Source: a virus. Taken from it: a stretch of DNA of 21,497 nucleotides. The position numbers and the translations under genes are program-made. Below are positions 14,396 through 20,901 of this stretch, one piece after another. How positions within the stretch are numbered: position 1 is the first letter of the stretch; every line of letters starts with the position of its first letter. The stretch covers positions 1 to 21,497 of IMG/VR virus record IMGVR_UViG_3300007516_000184. One strand, given 5' to 3'. The notes beneath the pieces were generated by a model that saw nothing but the letters and a program-made list of their open reading frames with translations, searched no databases and was not told the origin of the DNA.

Positions 14396-15408
14396 TGAAA
14401 AAGTATATATTACCAATTCTAATTCTTCTCTCAGGTTTATCTATCTCCATTTCTGCTGCCTTATATTCAGTTATAGGTCTTTCTAAACTGTTTGCCGGTG
14501 CCTCTCTTACAGTAATGATAATGGCTGGATCTCTTGAATTCTCAAAACTTGTAGCAGCTTCCCTCTTATACACTTACAGAAAAACCATTCCTTCATTTTT
14601 AAAATATTATTTAATAATGGCTACTGTAATATTAATGGGAATCACCTCTATAGGCATCTATGGATATCTTAGTAGTGCTTACCAGGAGGTAGCAAATAAG
14701 GATCAAAATGTAGATTTCCAAATAGAACTTTTAGAAAACAAAAAAGAAAATTTTCAATCTCAATTAGTATTATATACCCAAGAAAAAACCTCAATAGATG
14801 AAGGTGTATCTTCTTTAAGAGGGGGGTTATCAAACAATAAAATCCAATATAAGGATAAACAAGGAAATATAATAAATACTACTTCAAGTTCAACAAGGAC
14901 ATCATTAGAAAAACAGTTAACTCAATCTTTTGAAAGGCAATCTCAACTTAATATCAAGATAGATGAAATAAATTCTGAAATATTTTCTTTGAATTCTCAA
15001 GTTATGGATATTAAAACTAATAATGGAATAACCTCAGAATTAGGCCCCCTAAAATATTTAGCAGAATTAACAGGGATGGGGATGAACCAAGTTATAAACT
15101 GGTTGTTATTAATTATAATATTTGTGTTTGACCCTCTAGCCATTGCTTTAATATTAGCGGCTAACTTTGCCTTCTCCCAAATTAAAATTAAAACAAACTT
15201 GCAGGGAGAGGAGATAATAACCCCTCCTACCTCAACAGACCCCCCCCTCCTAAAAAAAAAACCTAAACCTGAACCCCCAACTATAACCCCTAAAAAAGTA
15301 AAGGAAGAGGAATATATAGATCCTTCTTTATCGGGTTGGAGGAAAAATAAAATCGCTAGAGAAAAATCCAAAAAGGATGATTTCTCTTCAGGTAAAACCT
15401 ACAACTAA
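14395..15408 (+). CDS. Multi-span membrane protein with central coiled coil
   Basis: 337 aa. There are three N-terminal hydrophobic segments (about 4-22, 33-55 and 65-88), a long polar coiled-coil region (about 100-205), and a fourth strong span at about 228-255 (NWLLLIIIFVFDPLAIALIL). The C-terminus is proline- and lysine-rich (PPLLKKKPKPEPPTITPKK, about 283-301) and probably cytoplasmic. The layout (spans, extended coil, span with the FDPLAIAL motif) is seen in conserved proteins of unknown function from large phages and some bacterial membrane proteins. It could be a superinfection or envelope-remodelling factor. No function is assigned. Confidence 0.7.
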   Translation: MKKYILPILILLSGLSISISAALYSVIGLSKLFAGASLTVMIMAGSLEFSKLVAASLLYTYRKTIPSFLKYYLIMATVILMGITSIGIYGYLSSAYQEVANKDQNVDFQIELLENKKENFQSQLVLYTQEKTSIDEGVSSLRGGLSNNKIQYKDKQGNIINTTSSSTRTSLEKQLTQSFERQSQLNIKIDEINSEIFSLNSQVMDIKTNNGITSELGPLKYLAELTGMGMNQVINWLLLIIIFVFDPLAIALILAANFAFSQIKIKTNLQGEEIITPPTSTDPPLLKKKPKPEPPTITPKKVKEEEYIDPSLSGWRKNKIAREKSKKDDFSSGKTYN

Positions 15409-15414
15409 AAAATG

Positions 15415-15446
15415 TTTGGCCTTCCAGGATAAGGATGTTATATTTA
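15415..15446 (+). promoter_or_regulatory. Bacteroidota-type promoter for the deazaguanine operon
   Basis: TTTG at 15415-15418 (as TTTGGC), exactly 20 nt, then TATATTTA at 15439-15446, 15 nt before the ATG at 15462. It precedes a run of overlapping genes to at least 18704. Confidence 0.7.
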
Positions 15447-15461
15447 TATTATAAATAAATT

Positions 15462-15629
15462 ATGAGTTTCAAAAACTACATATATTATTCCCGGAATGAT
15501 AGCAAACGAGAGCCTATTGACTCTTGTAATGCCTCTAACTATTTAGATGCTGAGAGGATCTTTATGGAAAGGAAAAAATTAGGAGTGAAAATCTTTAACA
15601 AACTTTTTGAAATAAAACTTAAACAATGA
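15462..15629 (+). CDS. Small phage protein of unknown function
   Basis: 55 aa, first gene after the promoter. It reads MSFKNYIYYSRNDSKREP, continues with NASNYLDAERIFMERKKLG, and has a basic C-terminus (KLFEIKLKQ). Polar, probably helical, with no membrane segment. The stop overlaps the next start as ATGA, supporting both as genes. The pattern YYSRND...A...F..RK is one I associate with small conserved phage proteins of unknown role. Confidence 0.55.
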   Translation: MSFKNYIYYSRNDSKREPIDSCNASNYLDAERIFMERKKLGVKIFNKLFEIKLKQ

Positions 15630-15775
15630 TTGAATTTATGATGCATTTTCTAGGAATATGTGGGGAATCTCACCCTAATGTTTTGGTATTTCTTTTTGGG
15701 GAAATGGGGATTGATTTTAATATGATGTTAATGAATATCAAAGCTGTCTATTTTAAATTTAAAAAAGATGACTAA
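15626..15775 (+). CDS. Small hydrophobic phage protein
   Basis: 49 aa, starting at an ATGA overlap with the gene before and overlapping the next start by 8 nt. Hydrophobic and methionine-rich (MIEFMMHFLGICGESHPNVL, then VFLFGEMGIDFN) with a lysine-rich end (FKFKKDD). Function unknown. It is included because of its close fit between its neighbours. Confidence 0.42.
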   Translation: MIEFMMHFLGICGESHPNVLVFLFGEMGIDFNMMLMNIKAVYFKFKKDD

Positions 15776-16343
15776 TAATTTTGAACTAATAGAACCATTA
15801 CTTAATTTTTCGGATGTTAACGATTTCTATATAATTGAACTTATTCAGAGAAGGAAGGAAAATCCTTCAATCTCAAGAAATCTGAATATTATCAAGAAAT
15901 ACAATATAACTTCACTTGAGAAATTGAAGGAATGTATGGAAGAAATCATCATATTTTGTAATGTTTCAAATTGTAGAGCCTATATAAGACTCAACAGAAG
16001 AAACTTCAAGGATTTATCCCTAGAGGTTATGGTTAAAACAACAGAACTAATAAGAGATGGTCAATACAAAGCTCTTAGGAAAGTCCATGACAAAGTTGCA
16101 GGCAACCATCATTCAGAGAAGGTTAGAAAATGGATAGTTGATATTGATGAACCTGCTGATGTATTGAGAGCATCCACAATCATAGAGTATATCGAAACAC
16201 TTGGTGGTGAAGTCTATGTTGAAATACCATCATTAAACGGCATCCATATAATAACCTCTCCATTTAGGGTAGATTATTTCAAAAAAACATACCCCGATAT
16301 TGAGATTCATAAAGACAACCCAACAAATTTATACATACCATGA
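15768..16343 (+). CDS. Conserved phage protein, possible primase-polymerase-like fold
   Basis: 191 aa. An N-terminal helical part (DFYIIELIQRRKENP, about 19-33) leads to a core with RAYIRLNRR (about 70-78), then KWIVDID (about 121-127), EIPSLNGIHIITSPF (about 151-165) and a C-terminal DNPTNLYIP. The hhhDhD element followed by a Gly-x-His hydrophobic strand recalls archaeo-eukaryotic primases (D-x-D, then a catalytic His), but the match is short. Similar short proteins are widespread in large phages without known function. It overlaps the transglycosylase gene by 4 nt (ATGA). Primase-like is a hypothesis only. Confidence 0.6.
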   Translation: MTNNFELIEPLLNFSDVNDFYIIELIQRRKENPSISRNLNIIKKYNITSLEKLKECMEEIIIFCNVSNCRAYIRLNRRNFKDLSLEVMVKTTELIRDGQYKALRKVHDKVAGNHHSEKVRKWIVDIDEPADVLRASTIIEYIETLGGEVYVEIPSLNGIHIITSPFRVDYFKKTYPDIEIHKDNPTNLYIP

Positions 16344-17125
16344 AAATATCCCATGAAGTTCCAAGATGCCTCCTTGAAGAAAGCAAAAAATTTAATGACT
16401 ATCAATATGCTTTAGTCCATCTCTTAGAAAAAGATAAGGAATATGAACAACATTTCCTCCAATGTAAAGAAGAAGGAATCCCTATATATTTAGATAATAG
16501 TCTACACGAGTTAGGAACAGCGGTAGGGGGAGATATTTTATTGAAATGGATAGAAAAACTAAAACCAGAACATGTTTTTGTTCCTGATGTATGGGGAAAC
16601 GCTAATGAGACTCTAAAAAATGCTTTAGAATGGAGCAGAAAAGCCTACCCTGTAGAAACAACTCCTATAGCTATAATTCAAGCCAATACTTTAAATGAGG
16701 CTGAGATTTGTTACCAAGAATATAAAAAAGTGGGATATGAGAAAATAGCATTCCCTTATGGTAGTTCTTATTATAACAGTCTATTTCCTCATGCTAATAG
16801 ATCGATAGGAGGGGTTTTAGGGAGAAATTATCTTCTTAATAGGTTGTATTTAAATGGTACTATAAAAAAAGGAGATAGGATTCACCTTTTAGGAACATAT
16901 TGTGCTTTTGAATTTGGTTTATATAGGGGTGTTGAATATAATATTGAAAGTATAGATACTTCCAACCCTATTATGGCTTCCATAGAGGGATTAATTTATG
17001 GTCCTATGGGTTTATTTAAAAAACCTTTATCTAATTTAAACCTAAGTTTTGAAATTGATAAAAATGATATTAATTTACCATTATTATATCATAATATAGA
17101 TCTTTTTAAACAAATAATAAGATGA
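16340..17125 (+). CDS. dpdA: TGT/DpdA-like 7-deazaguanine transglycosylase
   Basis: 261 aa, TIM-barrel-like protein resembling phage DpdA, which exchanges guanine in DNA for a 7-deazaguanine base. Supporting patterns: IPIYLDNSLHELG (48-59), HVFVPDVWGNANETL (78-92, Asp83), PIAIIQANTLNEAEICY (109-125), IAFPYGSS (136-143), GDRIHLLGTYC (178-188) and YNIESIDTSNPIMAS (200-214). Asp206 in the last is a candidate nucleophile by position near the barrel's C-terminal strands. The clear QueC homologue three genes downstream in the same operon supports this reading. It is shorter than bacterial tRNA TGT (about 375 aa) and lacks the zinc site of tRNA enzymes, as expected for phage forms. Confidence 0.65.
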   Translation: MKISHEVPRCLLEESKKFNDYQYALVHLLEKDKEYEQHFLQCKEEGIPIYLDNSLHELGTAVGGDILLKWIEKLKPEHVFVPDVWGNANETLKNALEWSRKAYPVETTPIAIIQANTLNEAEICYQEYKKVGYEKIAFPYGSSYYNSLFPHANRSIGGVLGRNYLLNRLYLNGTIKKGDRIHLLGTYCAFEFGLYRGVEYNIESIDTSNPIMASIEGLIYGPMGLFKKPLSNLNLSFEIDKNDINLPLLYHNIDLFKQIIR

Positions 17126-17313
17126 GATTAAACAGAAAAGAATTTACACGAACAATGCATCCTTATGTTAAAAAAATAATATATTCAAACTCTCGAAGAA
17201 TGGGTTGGATAGATTTGGAATGGGAAAATATTATATATATATTAGCAGATAATAGACACCTATTAACCCTAGAAGAGGAAGAATTAATAAAAAAAATATC
17301 CGACAGATTATGA
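17122..17313 (+). CDS. Small basic hypothetical protein
   Basis: 63 aa, within an ATGA chain at both ends. Basic N-terminus (MRLNRKEFTRTMHPYVKKII) and an acidic helical C-terminus (LTLEEEELIKKISDRL). No family recognised. Its position between the transglycosylase and QueC genes suggests it belongs to the same programme, but that is only context. Confidence 0.55.
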   Translation: MRLNRKEFTRTMHPYVKKIIYSNSRRMGWIDLEWENIIYILADNRHLLTLEEEELIKKISDRL

Positions 17314-17498
17314 ATACTGAAAATTTATGGTGGGGTTATATTCATAAAAATGGTAGTATACAAACCAAAAGATACCTTGACAAAAGAGACTTAGAAGAGG
17401 CTTATGAATCTCCTTTTGTTTGGAGAGTTATAGAACCCTTCCTATCTAAAGATAGGGAAGAGGCTTTAGAAATAATTTCAAACAAATCCAAAATATGA
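17310..17498 (+). CDS. Small hypothetical phage protein (WWGYIHKNGSIQ type)
   Basis: 62 aa, ATGA overlaps on both sides. It begins MNTENLWWGYIHKNGSIQTK, continues RYLDKRDLEEAYESPFV and ends with a REEALEII helix. The pattern W-G-Y-I-H-x-N-G-S-I-Q followed by a DL.EAYESPFV helix is one I associate with conserved small phage proteins of unknown function. Possibly a compact alpha/beta binding domain. Confidence 0.58.
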   Translation: MNTENLWWGYIHKNGSIQTKRYLDKRDLEEAYESPFVWRVIEPFLSKDREEALEIISNKSKI

Positions 17499-18379
17499 AA
17501 AAGAAAAATGTAGTACTTTCACTCTCCGGAGGGATGGATTCTAGCACCTTGTTACTTAGATGTTTAAATGAATATGAAAATATAGTTTGTGTTTCATTTG
17601 ACTATGGTCAAAAACATAAAGAGGAATTAAATAAAGCTAGGGAACTAGTAGAATATTTAAATTTGAATCCTCATAGGAGTTTTATTACACCTTCAAAAGT
17701 AACAATCAACTATCCTCAAACTAAACATCGTGTAATAGAATTAAAAGGCCTATCCGAACTTTTGGTTAGTGGGTTAATAGAAGGAGGAACAGAAGTACCA
17801 GAAGGTCATTATGAACAGTCTAACATGAAAGAAACTGTTGTTCCTAACCGAAATAAATTATTCTCATCTATAATACAATCTATAGCTTTATCCATAGCTA
17901 ATGAAACGGAAGAATGTTGTGATATAGCAATGGGGATCCATGCTGGAGATTTTAATATATACCCAGACTGTAGACCTGAATTCAGAGATGCAGACCAAAA
18001 AGCTTTCAGATTAGGAAACTGGAATTGGGAAAACGTAAAATATTTTACCCCTTATCTTGAAGGGATGAAAATAGATATCTTAAAGGATGGTGTTAGGTTA
18101 TGTGAAGAATTAGGTTTAAAATTCAAAGAAATTTATAAAAGAACTATAACCTCTTATAAACTAATAACAATAGAAGGGAAAGTTTATAGTGACTATAAAT
18201 CCGCTTCTAGTGTCGAGAGGATTGAAGCTTTTATAAAATTAGATAAAAAAGACCCAACACTTTATGCCGACCAAAATGGACCGGTTAAATGGGAAACTGC
18301 AAAGAACCATGTGATGGAAGTTCTTAAGAACCACCTTCAAGAAAAAACTTTTAAAATGTTTAAAAAAATATATGAGTAA
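17495..18379 (+). CDS. queC: QueC-like 7-cyano-7-deazaguanine (preQ0) synthase lacking zinc cysteines
   Basis: 294 aa. The PP-loop ATPase motif LSLSGGMDSSTLL (8-20), SFDYGQKHKEEL (34-45), VVPNRN (115-120) and GIHAGDFNIYPDCRPEF (147-163) identify a QueC enzyme, which converts 7-carboxy-7-deazaguanine to preQ0 using ATP and ammonia. Bacterial QueC is about 230 aa and ends with four cysteines that bind zinc. Here the matching region (about 219-246, TSYKLITIEGKVYSDYKSAS followed by SVERIEAF) keeps the frame of the motif but has no cysteine at all, and an extra C-terminal stretch of about 45 residues follows. preQ0 is the precursor used by DpdA-type DNA modification. FolE, QueD and QueE are not in the window and may lie elsewhere or come from the host. 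Confidence 0.85.
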   Translation: MKKKNVVLSLSGGMDSSTLLLRCLNEYENIVCVSFDYGQKHKEELNKARELVEYLNLNPHRSFITPSKVTINYPQTKHRVIELKGLSELLVSGLIEGGTEVPEGHYEQSNMKETVVPNRNKLFSSIIQSIALSIANETEECCDIAMGIHAGDFNIYPDCRPEFRDADQKAFRLGNWNWENVKYFTPYLEGMKIDILKDGVRLCEELGLKFKEIYKRTITSYKLITIEGKVYSDYKSASSVERIEAFIKLDKKDPTLYADQNGPVKWETAKNHVMEVLKNHLQEKTFKMFKKIYE

Positions 18380-18704
18380 GATTAACATCAAACCTTCTAA
18401 TGACCCTCTAAAAGGTTCTGTTCCTTCACCATCTCCAACTAAAAAATCAGATCTATCTCTAAAACCTATAAATCTTCATACTTATGAGGTGGTTTATGAA
18501 AACAGAAAAACCCTTTGTGAGTTTGTAATGGATGTTGATGGGTTCTATTATGCGAGGGGCTTAAATAGTGGTTATTGGACTGAACATAACTTGCTATTAG
18601 TAGCAAATGAGTTAACTCGTATAAATAGACCTTGGAATGAAAAGATTAGAAAGGAGTTTGATAAAAAGATGAAAAATGAACCTGAAATTTTTAAAGGATT
18701 TTGA
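18372..18704 (+). CDS. Hypothetical protein between queC and thyA
   Basis: 110 aa, starting inside the last 8 nt of queC and ending at a TTGA overlap with thyA. Residues 1-35 are a disordered Pro/Ser/Lys linker (NDPLKGSVPSPSPTKKSD). Residues about 36-110 form a small mixed domain (YEVVYENRKTLCEFVMDVDG, then GYWTEHNLLLVANELTRINR). No recognised family. Confidence 0.58.
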   Translation: MSKINIKPSNDPLKGSVPSPSPTKKSDLSLKPINLHTYEVVYENRKTLCEFVMDVDGFYYARGLNSGYWTEHNLLLVANELTRINRPWNEKIRKEFDKKMKNEPEIFKGF

Positions 18705-19333
18705 ATAAACTAGACAAACAATATCTAGATTTAGTAGAACATATTCTATTGAATGGTTACGATAAATCAGATAGGACGGGGACCGGAACTTCCAGCATAT
18801 TTGGTATGCATATAACACATAACATGAAAGATGGATTTCCTATACTTACAACAAAGGAAATCAATTTTGAGAACATTGTATCAGAACTTATTTGGTTTTT
18901 GAGAGGTGACACGAACATTAAATACTTGGTGGAGAATGGGAATAATATTTGGGTGGGGAATTGCTTCTCTAATTATCTAAAGGATGGTAAACCACTTACT
19001 AGAAAAGAATTTATACATGAGATAAAAACTAATATCGAATTCGCAAAGAAGTGGGGGGAACTAGGTCCCATATATGGTAAACAATGGAGGAATTGGAATA
19101 TACGTTTTGACACAAACCATCCTGCCATTCAAAATAAAGCGTATTCCCTTACAATAAAGGATTCAATAGATCAGATCTCCGACATAATACACGAACTAAG
19201 AACCAATCCAGATTCTCGTAGGATGTTAGTATCGGCATGGAACCCCGCGGATTTACCCGTAACAGATAATAGAACATCTGATGAACTTTATCAAATATAT
19301 TTAAAAGATTTTACCCAATCAAAAAAGCAATAA
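18701..19333 (+). CDS. thyA: Thymidylate synthase, N-terminal part (split gene)
   Basis: 210 aa from a TTG start that overlaps the preceding stop (TTGA). Residues 1-186 are ThyA: DRTGTGT with phosphate-binding Arg25, LTTKEINF (49-56), ELIWFLRGDTN (62-72), GPIYGKQWR (122-130) and SRRMLVSAWNPADLP (172-186). Homology then stops: residues 187-210 (VTDNRTSDELYQIYLKDFTQ, then SKKQ) are not ThyA, and the frame ends before the catalytic Pro-Cys-His. The remaining half is the next ORF, in another frame. By itself this half cannot be catalytic. Confidence 0.85.
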   Translation: MNKLDKQYLDLVEHILLNGYDKSDRTGTGTSSIFGMHITHNMKDGFPILTTKEINFENIVSELIWFLRGDTNIKYLVENGNNIWVGNCFSNYLKDGKPLTRKEFIHEIKTNIEFAKKWGELGPIYGKQWRNWNIRFDTNHPAIQNKAYSLTIKDSIDQISDIIHELRTNPDSRRMLVSAWNPADLPVTDNRTSDELYQIYLKDFTQSKKQ

Positions 19334-19446
19334 ATTTTAAAAATATAAAATATATGAAGCCTTTAAATAAAGAAGCATTCTTAAAAGAATTAAAATGTAA
19401 TATTAAATTTAACAAAAGGTATGGATTAAAAAATATAACTGAAGGT
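19259..19446 (+). other. Extra segment splitting thyA (about 188 bp)
   Basis: If ThyA is read directly from Pro186 of the first part (codon ending 19258) to Lys32 of the second part (codon starting 19447), it gives DLPKQVLPPCHYG, a normal ThyA sequence. The 188 bases between are not a multiple of three and contain stops. The exact borders are uncertain by several bases. I see no intron core that can be assigned by eye. Confidence 0.55.
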
Positions 19447-19962
19447 AAGCAAGTATTACCACCATGCCATTATGGATTTCAAGTTTATACAAGAAAATTG
19501 TCTATGGGTGAGCGAAGAAATTGGTGCCTACAAAACAATGTCATTTTAGAACATTTAGAAGCTGGTTTAGAGAATGAAGAAGACGATATGAGAGCTAACC
19601 GTGTCCCAACAAGAGCAATCTCCTTAATATGGAATCAAAGATCAGTTGATGTTGGGTTGGGTTTACCCTATAACATAGCTTCATATGGTTTATTATTATC
19701 AATAATTGCAAAAGAAGTTAATATGGTCCCTGATATGTTGGTTGGCAGTTTAGGAGATACTCATATCTATAACAATCATAAAGATGGACTTAAAGAACAA
19801 TTAACTAGGGAACCATACGATTTACCAACACTTGTTATAAATGATGAATTCTGGAACCCAGATAGAAAAGGAGTTGAATTTATTAATAACCTAGAAATAA
19901 GCGATTTTTACCTAAACGGATATGAAAACCATCCAAACATAAAACTGAAACTAAGTAATTGA
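19354..19962 (+). CDS. thyA: Thymidylate synthase, C-terminal catalytic part (split gene)
   Basis: 202 aa. From about residue 32 it is phage-type ThyA: LPPCHYGFQVYTRKLS with catalytic Cys38, WNQRSVDVGLGLPYNIASYG (about 103-122), GDTHIYNNH (about 148-156) and a normal C-terminal NGYENHPNIKLKLSN. Residues 2-24 (KPLNKEAFLKELKCNIKFNK, then RYG) match residues 97-119 of the first half at 11 of 23 positions without gaps, so the leader may descend from another thyA copy. An AT-rich leader before the ATG makes independent translation plausible. Whether the halves reassociate into an active enzyme is unknown. Confidence 0.82.
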   Translation: MKPLNKEAFLKELKCNIKFNKRYGLKNITEGKQVLPPCHYGFQVYTRKLSMGERRNWCLQNNVILEHLEAGLENEEDDMRANRVPTRAISLIWNQRSVDVGLGLPYNIASYGLLLSIIAKEVNMVPDMLVGSLGDTHIYNNHKDGLKEQLTREPYDLPTLVINDEFWNPDRKGVEFINNLEISDFYLNGYENHPNIKLKLSN

Positions 19963-19967
19963 AAATT

Positions 19968-20018
19968 ATGGAAAACGATAAAGAAAAAGAAATATCTTCA
20001 CGAGCTTTTAAAAGATAA
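19968..20018 (+). CDS. Possible 16-aa peptide (or leftover gene end)
   Basis: ATG to TAA frame encoding MENDKEKEISSRAFKR directly after thyA and ending at the promoter at 20019. Very short; it may be the remains of a longer gene. Listed only to account for the gap. Confidence 0.2.
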   Translation: MENDKEKEISSRAFKR

Positions 20019-20050
20019 ATTGGCTTAATACCTTATATTAATTATATTAA
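20019..20050 (+). promoter_or_regulatory. Bacteroidota-type promoter before the thioredoxin/UvrB gene
   Basis: ATTGGC (ATTG at 20019-20022), exactly 20 nt, then TATATTAA at 20043-20050, one base off the TATATTTA seen elsewhere, 6 nt before the ATG at 20057. The transcript may be nearly leaderless. Confidence 0.55.
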
Positions 20051-20056
20051 AATATA

Positions 20057-20289
20057 ATGAAAAAATATTATACTTTACGTCAGATTGGTGTTTACCATGC
20101 AAAACCTTAAGCCCCATCAGGGATTCTCTTTCCAATCAAATATCATTTACAAGAGTAGATGTAGATCTAGAAAGTCAATTACGTGTAAAATATCACGTTA
20201 AAAATATTCCATGTTTAATCCTATTAAAAGATGGAGTAGAAATTCAAAGAACTATAGGAATGTTAAATAAAGAACAAATATTAAATTTT
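20057..20289 (+). pseudogene. Thioredoxin domain with frameshifted start, fused to the UvrB-like part
   Basis: The open frame from 20062 encodes a thioredoxin fold: ILYFTSDWCLPCKTLSPIRD with the WCxxC redox site, a VDVDLESQLRVKYHVKNIPC segment ending at the cis-proline position, and LILLKDGVEIQRTIG. The only sensible ATG (20057) is one frame away. One more A in the run of six A after it would give MKKILYFTSDWC, a normal thioredoxin start. So there is a real 1-base deletion, a sequencing error, or less likely a frameshift during translation. The domain runs without a stop into the UvrB-like sequence at about 20281-20289. Confidence 0.7.
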
Positions 20290-20901
20290 GATGATTTAAA
20301 AGATAGAGTAAACACAATAACTTATATGTCCGCTACTCCATCAAAATTTGAATTAGAAAATAGTGAATATATTTCGGAATTATTAACCCGTCCTAATAAT
20401 ATAGTAGATCCTAAATTAACTCTTAAGGAGGGGGATTATTTTGGAAGTAATGTTATGATTAATGATATTAAAAATATAGTAAAAAAAGGTGAAACTGTTT
20501 TTATAAACTGTATATCTAGAAGATCAGTTAATGATATTCATATTTTACTCTCATACAATAATATTGATAGTGAAGTTATACATTTCAAAATAAAACAAAA
20601 TAAACGTAAAGAGATTTTAAGAGATTTACGTAGTGGTAAAATTAATGTTATTATTGGTATTAATATGTTACGTGAGGGGATTGATGTAAAACAATGTTCC
20701 TTAGTTATTGTTGAGCAAGCTAGTAGAAATAATTTTCTACGTACTAAATCATGTTTAATTCAAGTATCAGGTAGAGCTGCTAGAAATACAAATGGAGAAG
20801 TTTTTATGTGTTGTAATCATATATCATCTTCATTAGAGGGAGCAATTGAAGAGATTGAATATAGGAGGGAAAAACAATTAAGTTTAATAGGTAGTATTTA
20901 A
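20260..20901 (+). CDS. UvrB C-terminal helicase half (second RecA-like domain)
   Basis: 213 aa counted from the internal ATG. From about residue 9 it follows UvrB: NFDDLKDRVNTITYMSATPS (9-28), RPNNIVDP matching the UvrB RPTGLLDP motif, GINMLREGIDVKQCSLVIVE (matching GINLLREGLD), SCLIQVSGRAARNTNG (matching SLIQTIGRAARN) and EEIEYRREKQ. Everything before this in UvrB is missing: the Walker A ATPase domain, the beta-hairpin for damage contact and the UvrA-binding domain, as is the C-terminal UvrC-binding UVR motif. It therefore cannot act as a normal UvrB. It may be a regulatory or dominant-negative fragment or a broken gene. It is in frame with an upstream thioredoxin domain. Confidence 0.72.
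   Translation: MLNKEQILNFDDLKDRVNTITYMSATPSKFELENSEYISELLTRPNNIVDPKLTLKEGDYFGSNVMINDIKNIVKKGETVFINCISRRSVNDIHILLSYNNIDSEVIHFKIKQNKRKEILRDLRSGKINVIIGINMLREGIDVKQCSLVIVEQASRNNFLRTKSCLIQVSGRAARNTNGEVFMCCNHISSSLEGAIEEIEYRREKQLSLIGSI

Noticed and set aside
14997-15371. Minus-strand open frame of 124 codons
   Set aside because: It lies wholly inside a well-supported membrane protein gene on the + strand and has no independent signals.
19259-19446. Group I or group II intron in thyA
   Set aside because: About 188 bp is short for a self-splicing group I intron, no conserved core could be assigned by eye, and the left edge lacks the GUGYG start of group II introns. Kept only as an open hypothesis.
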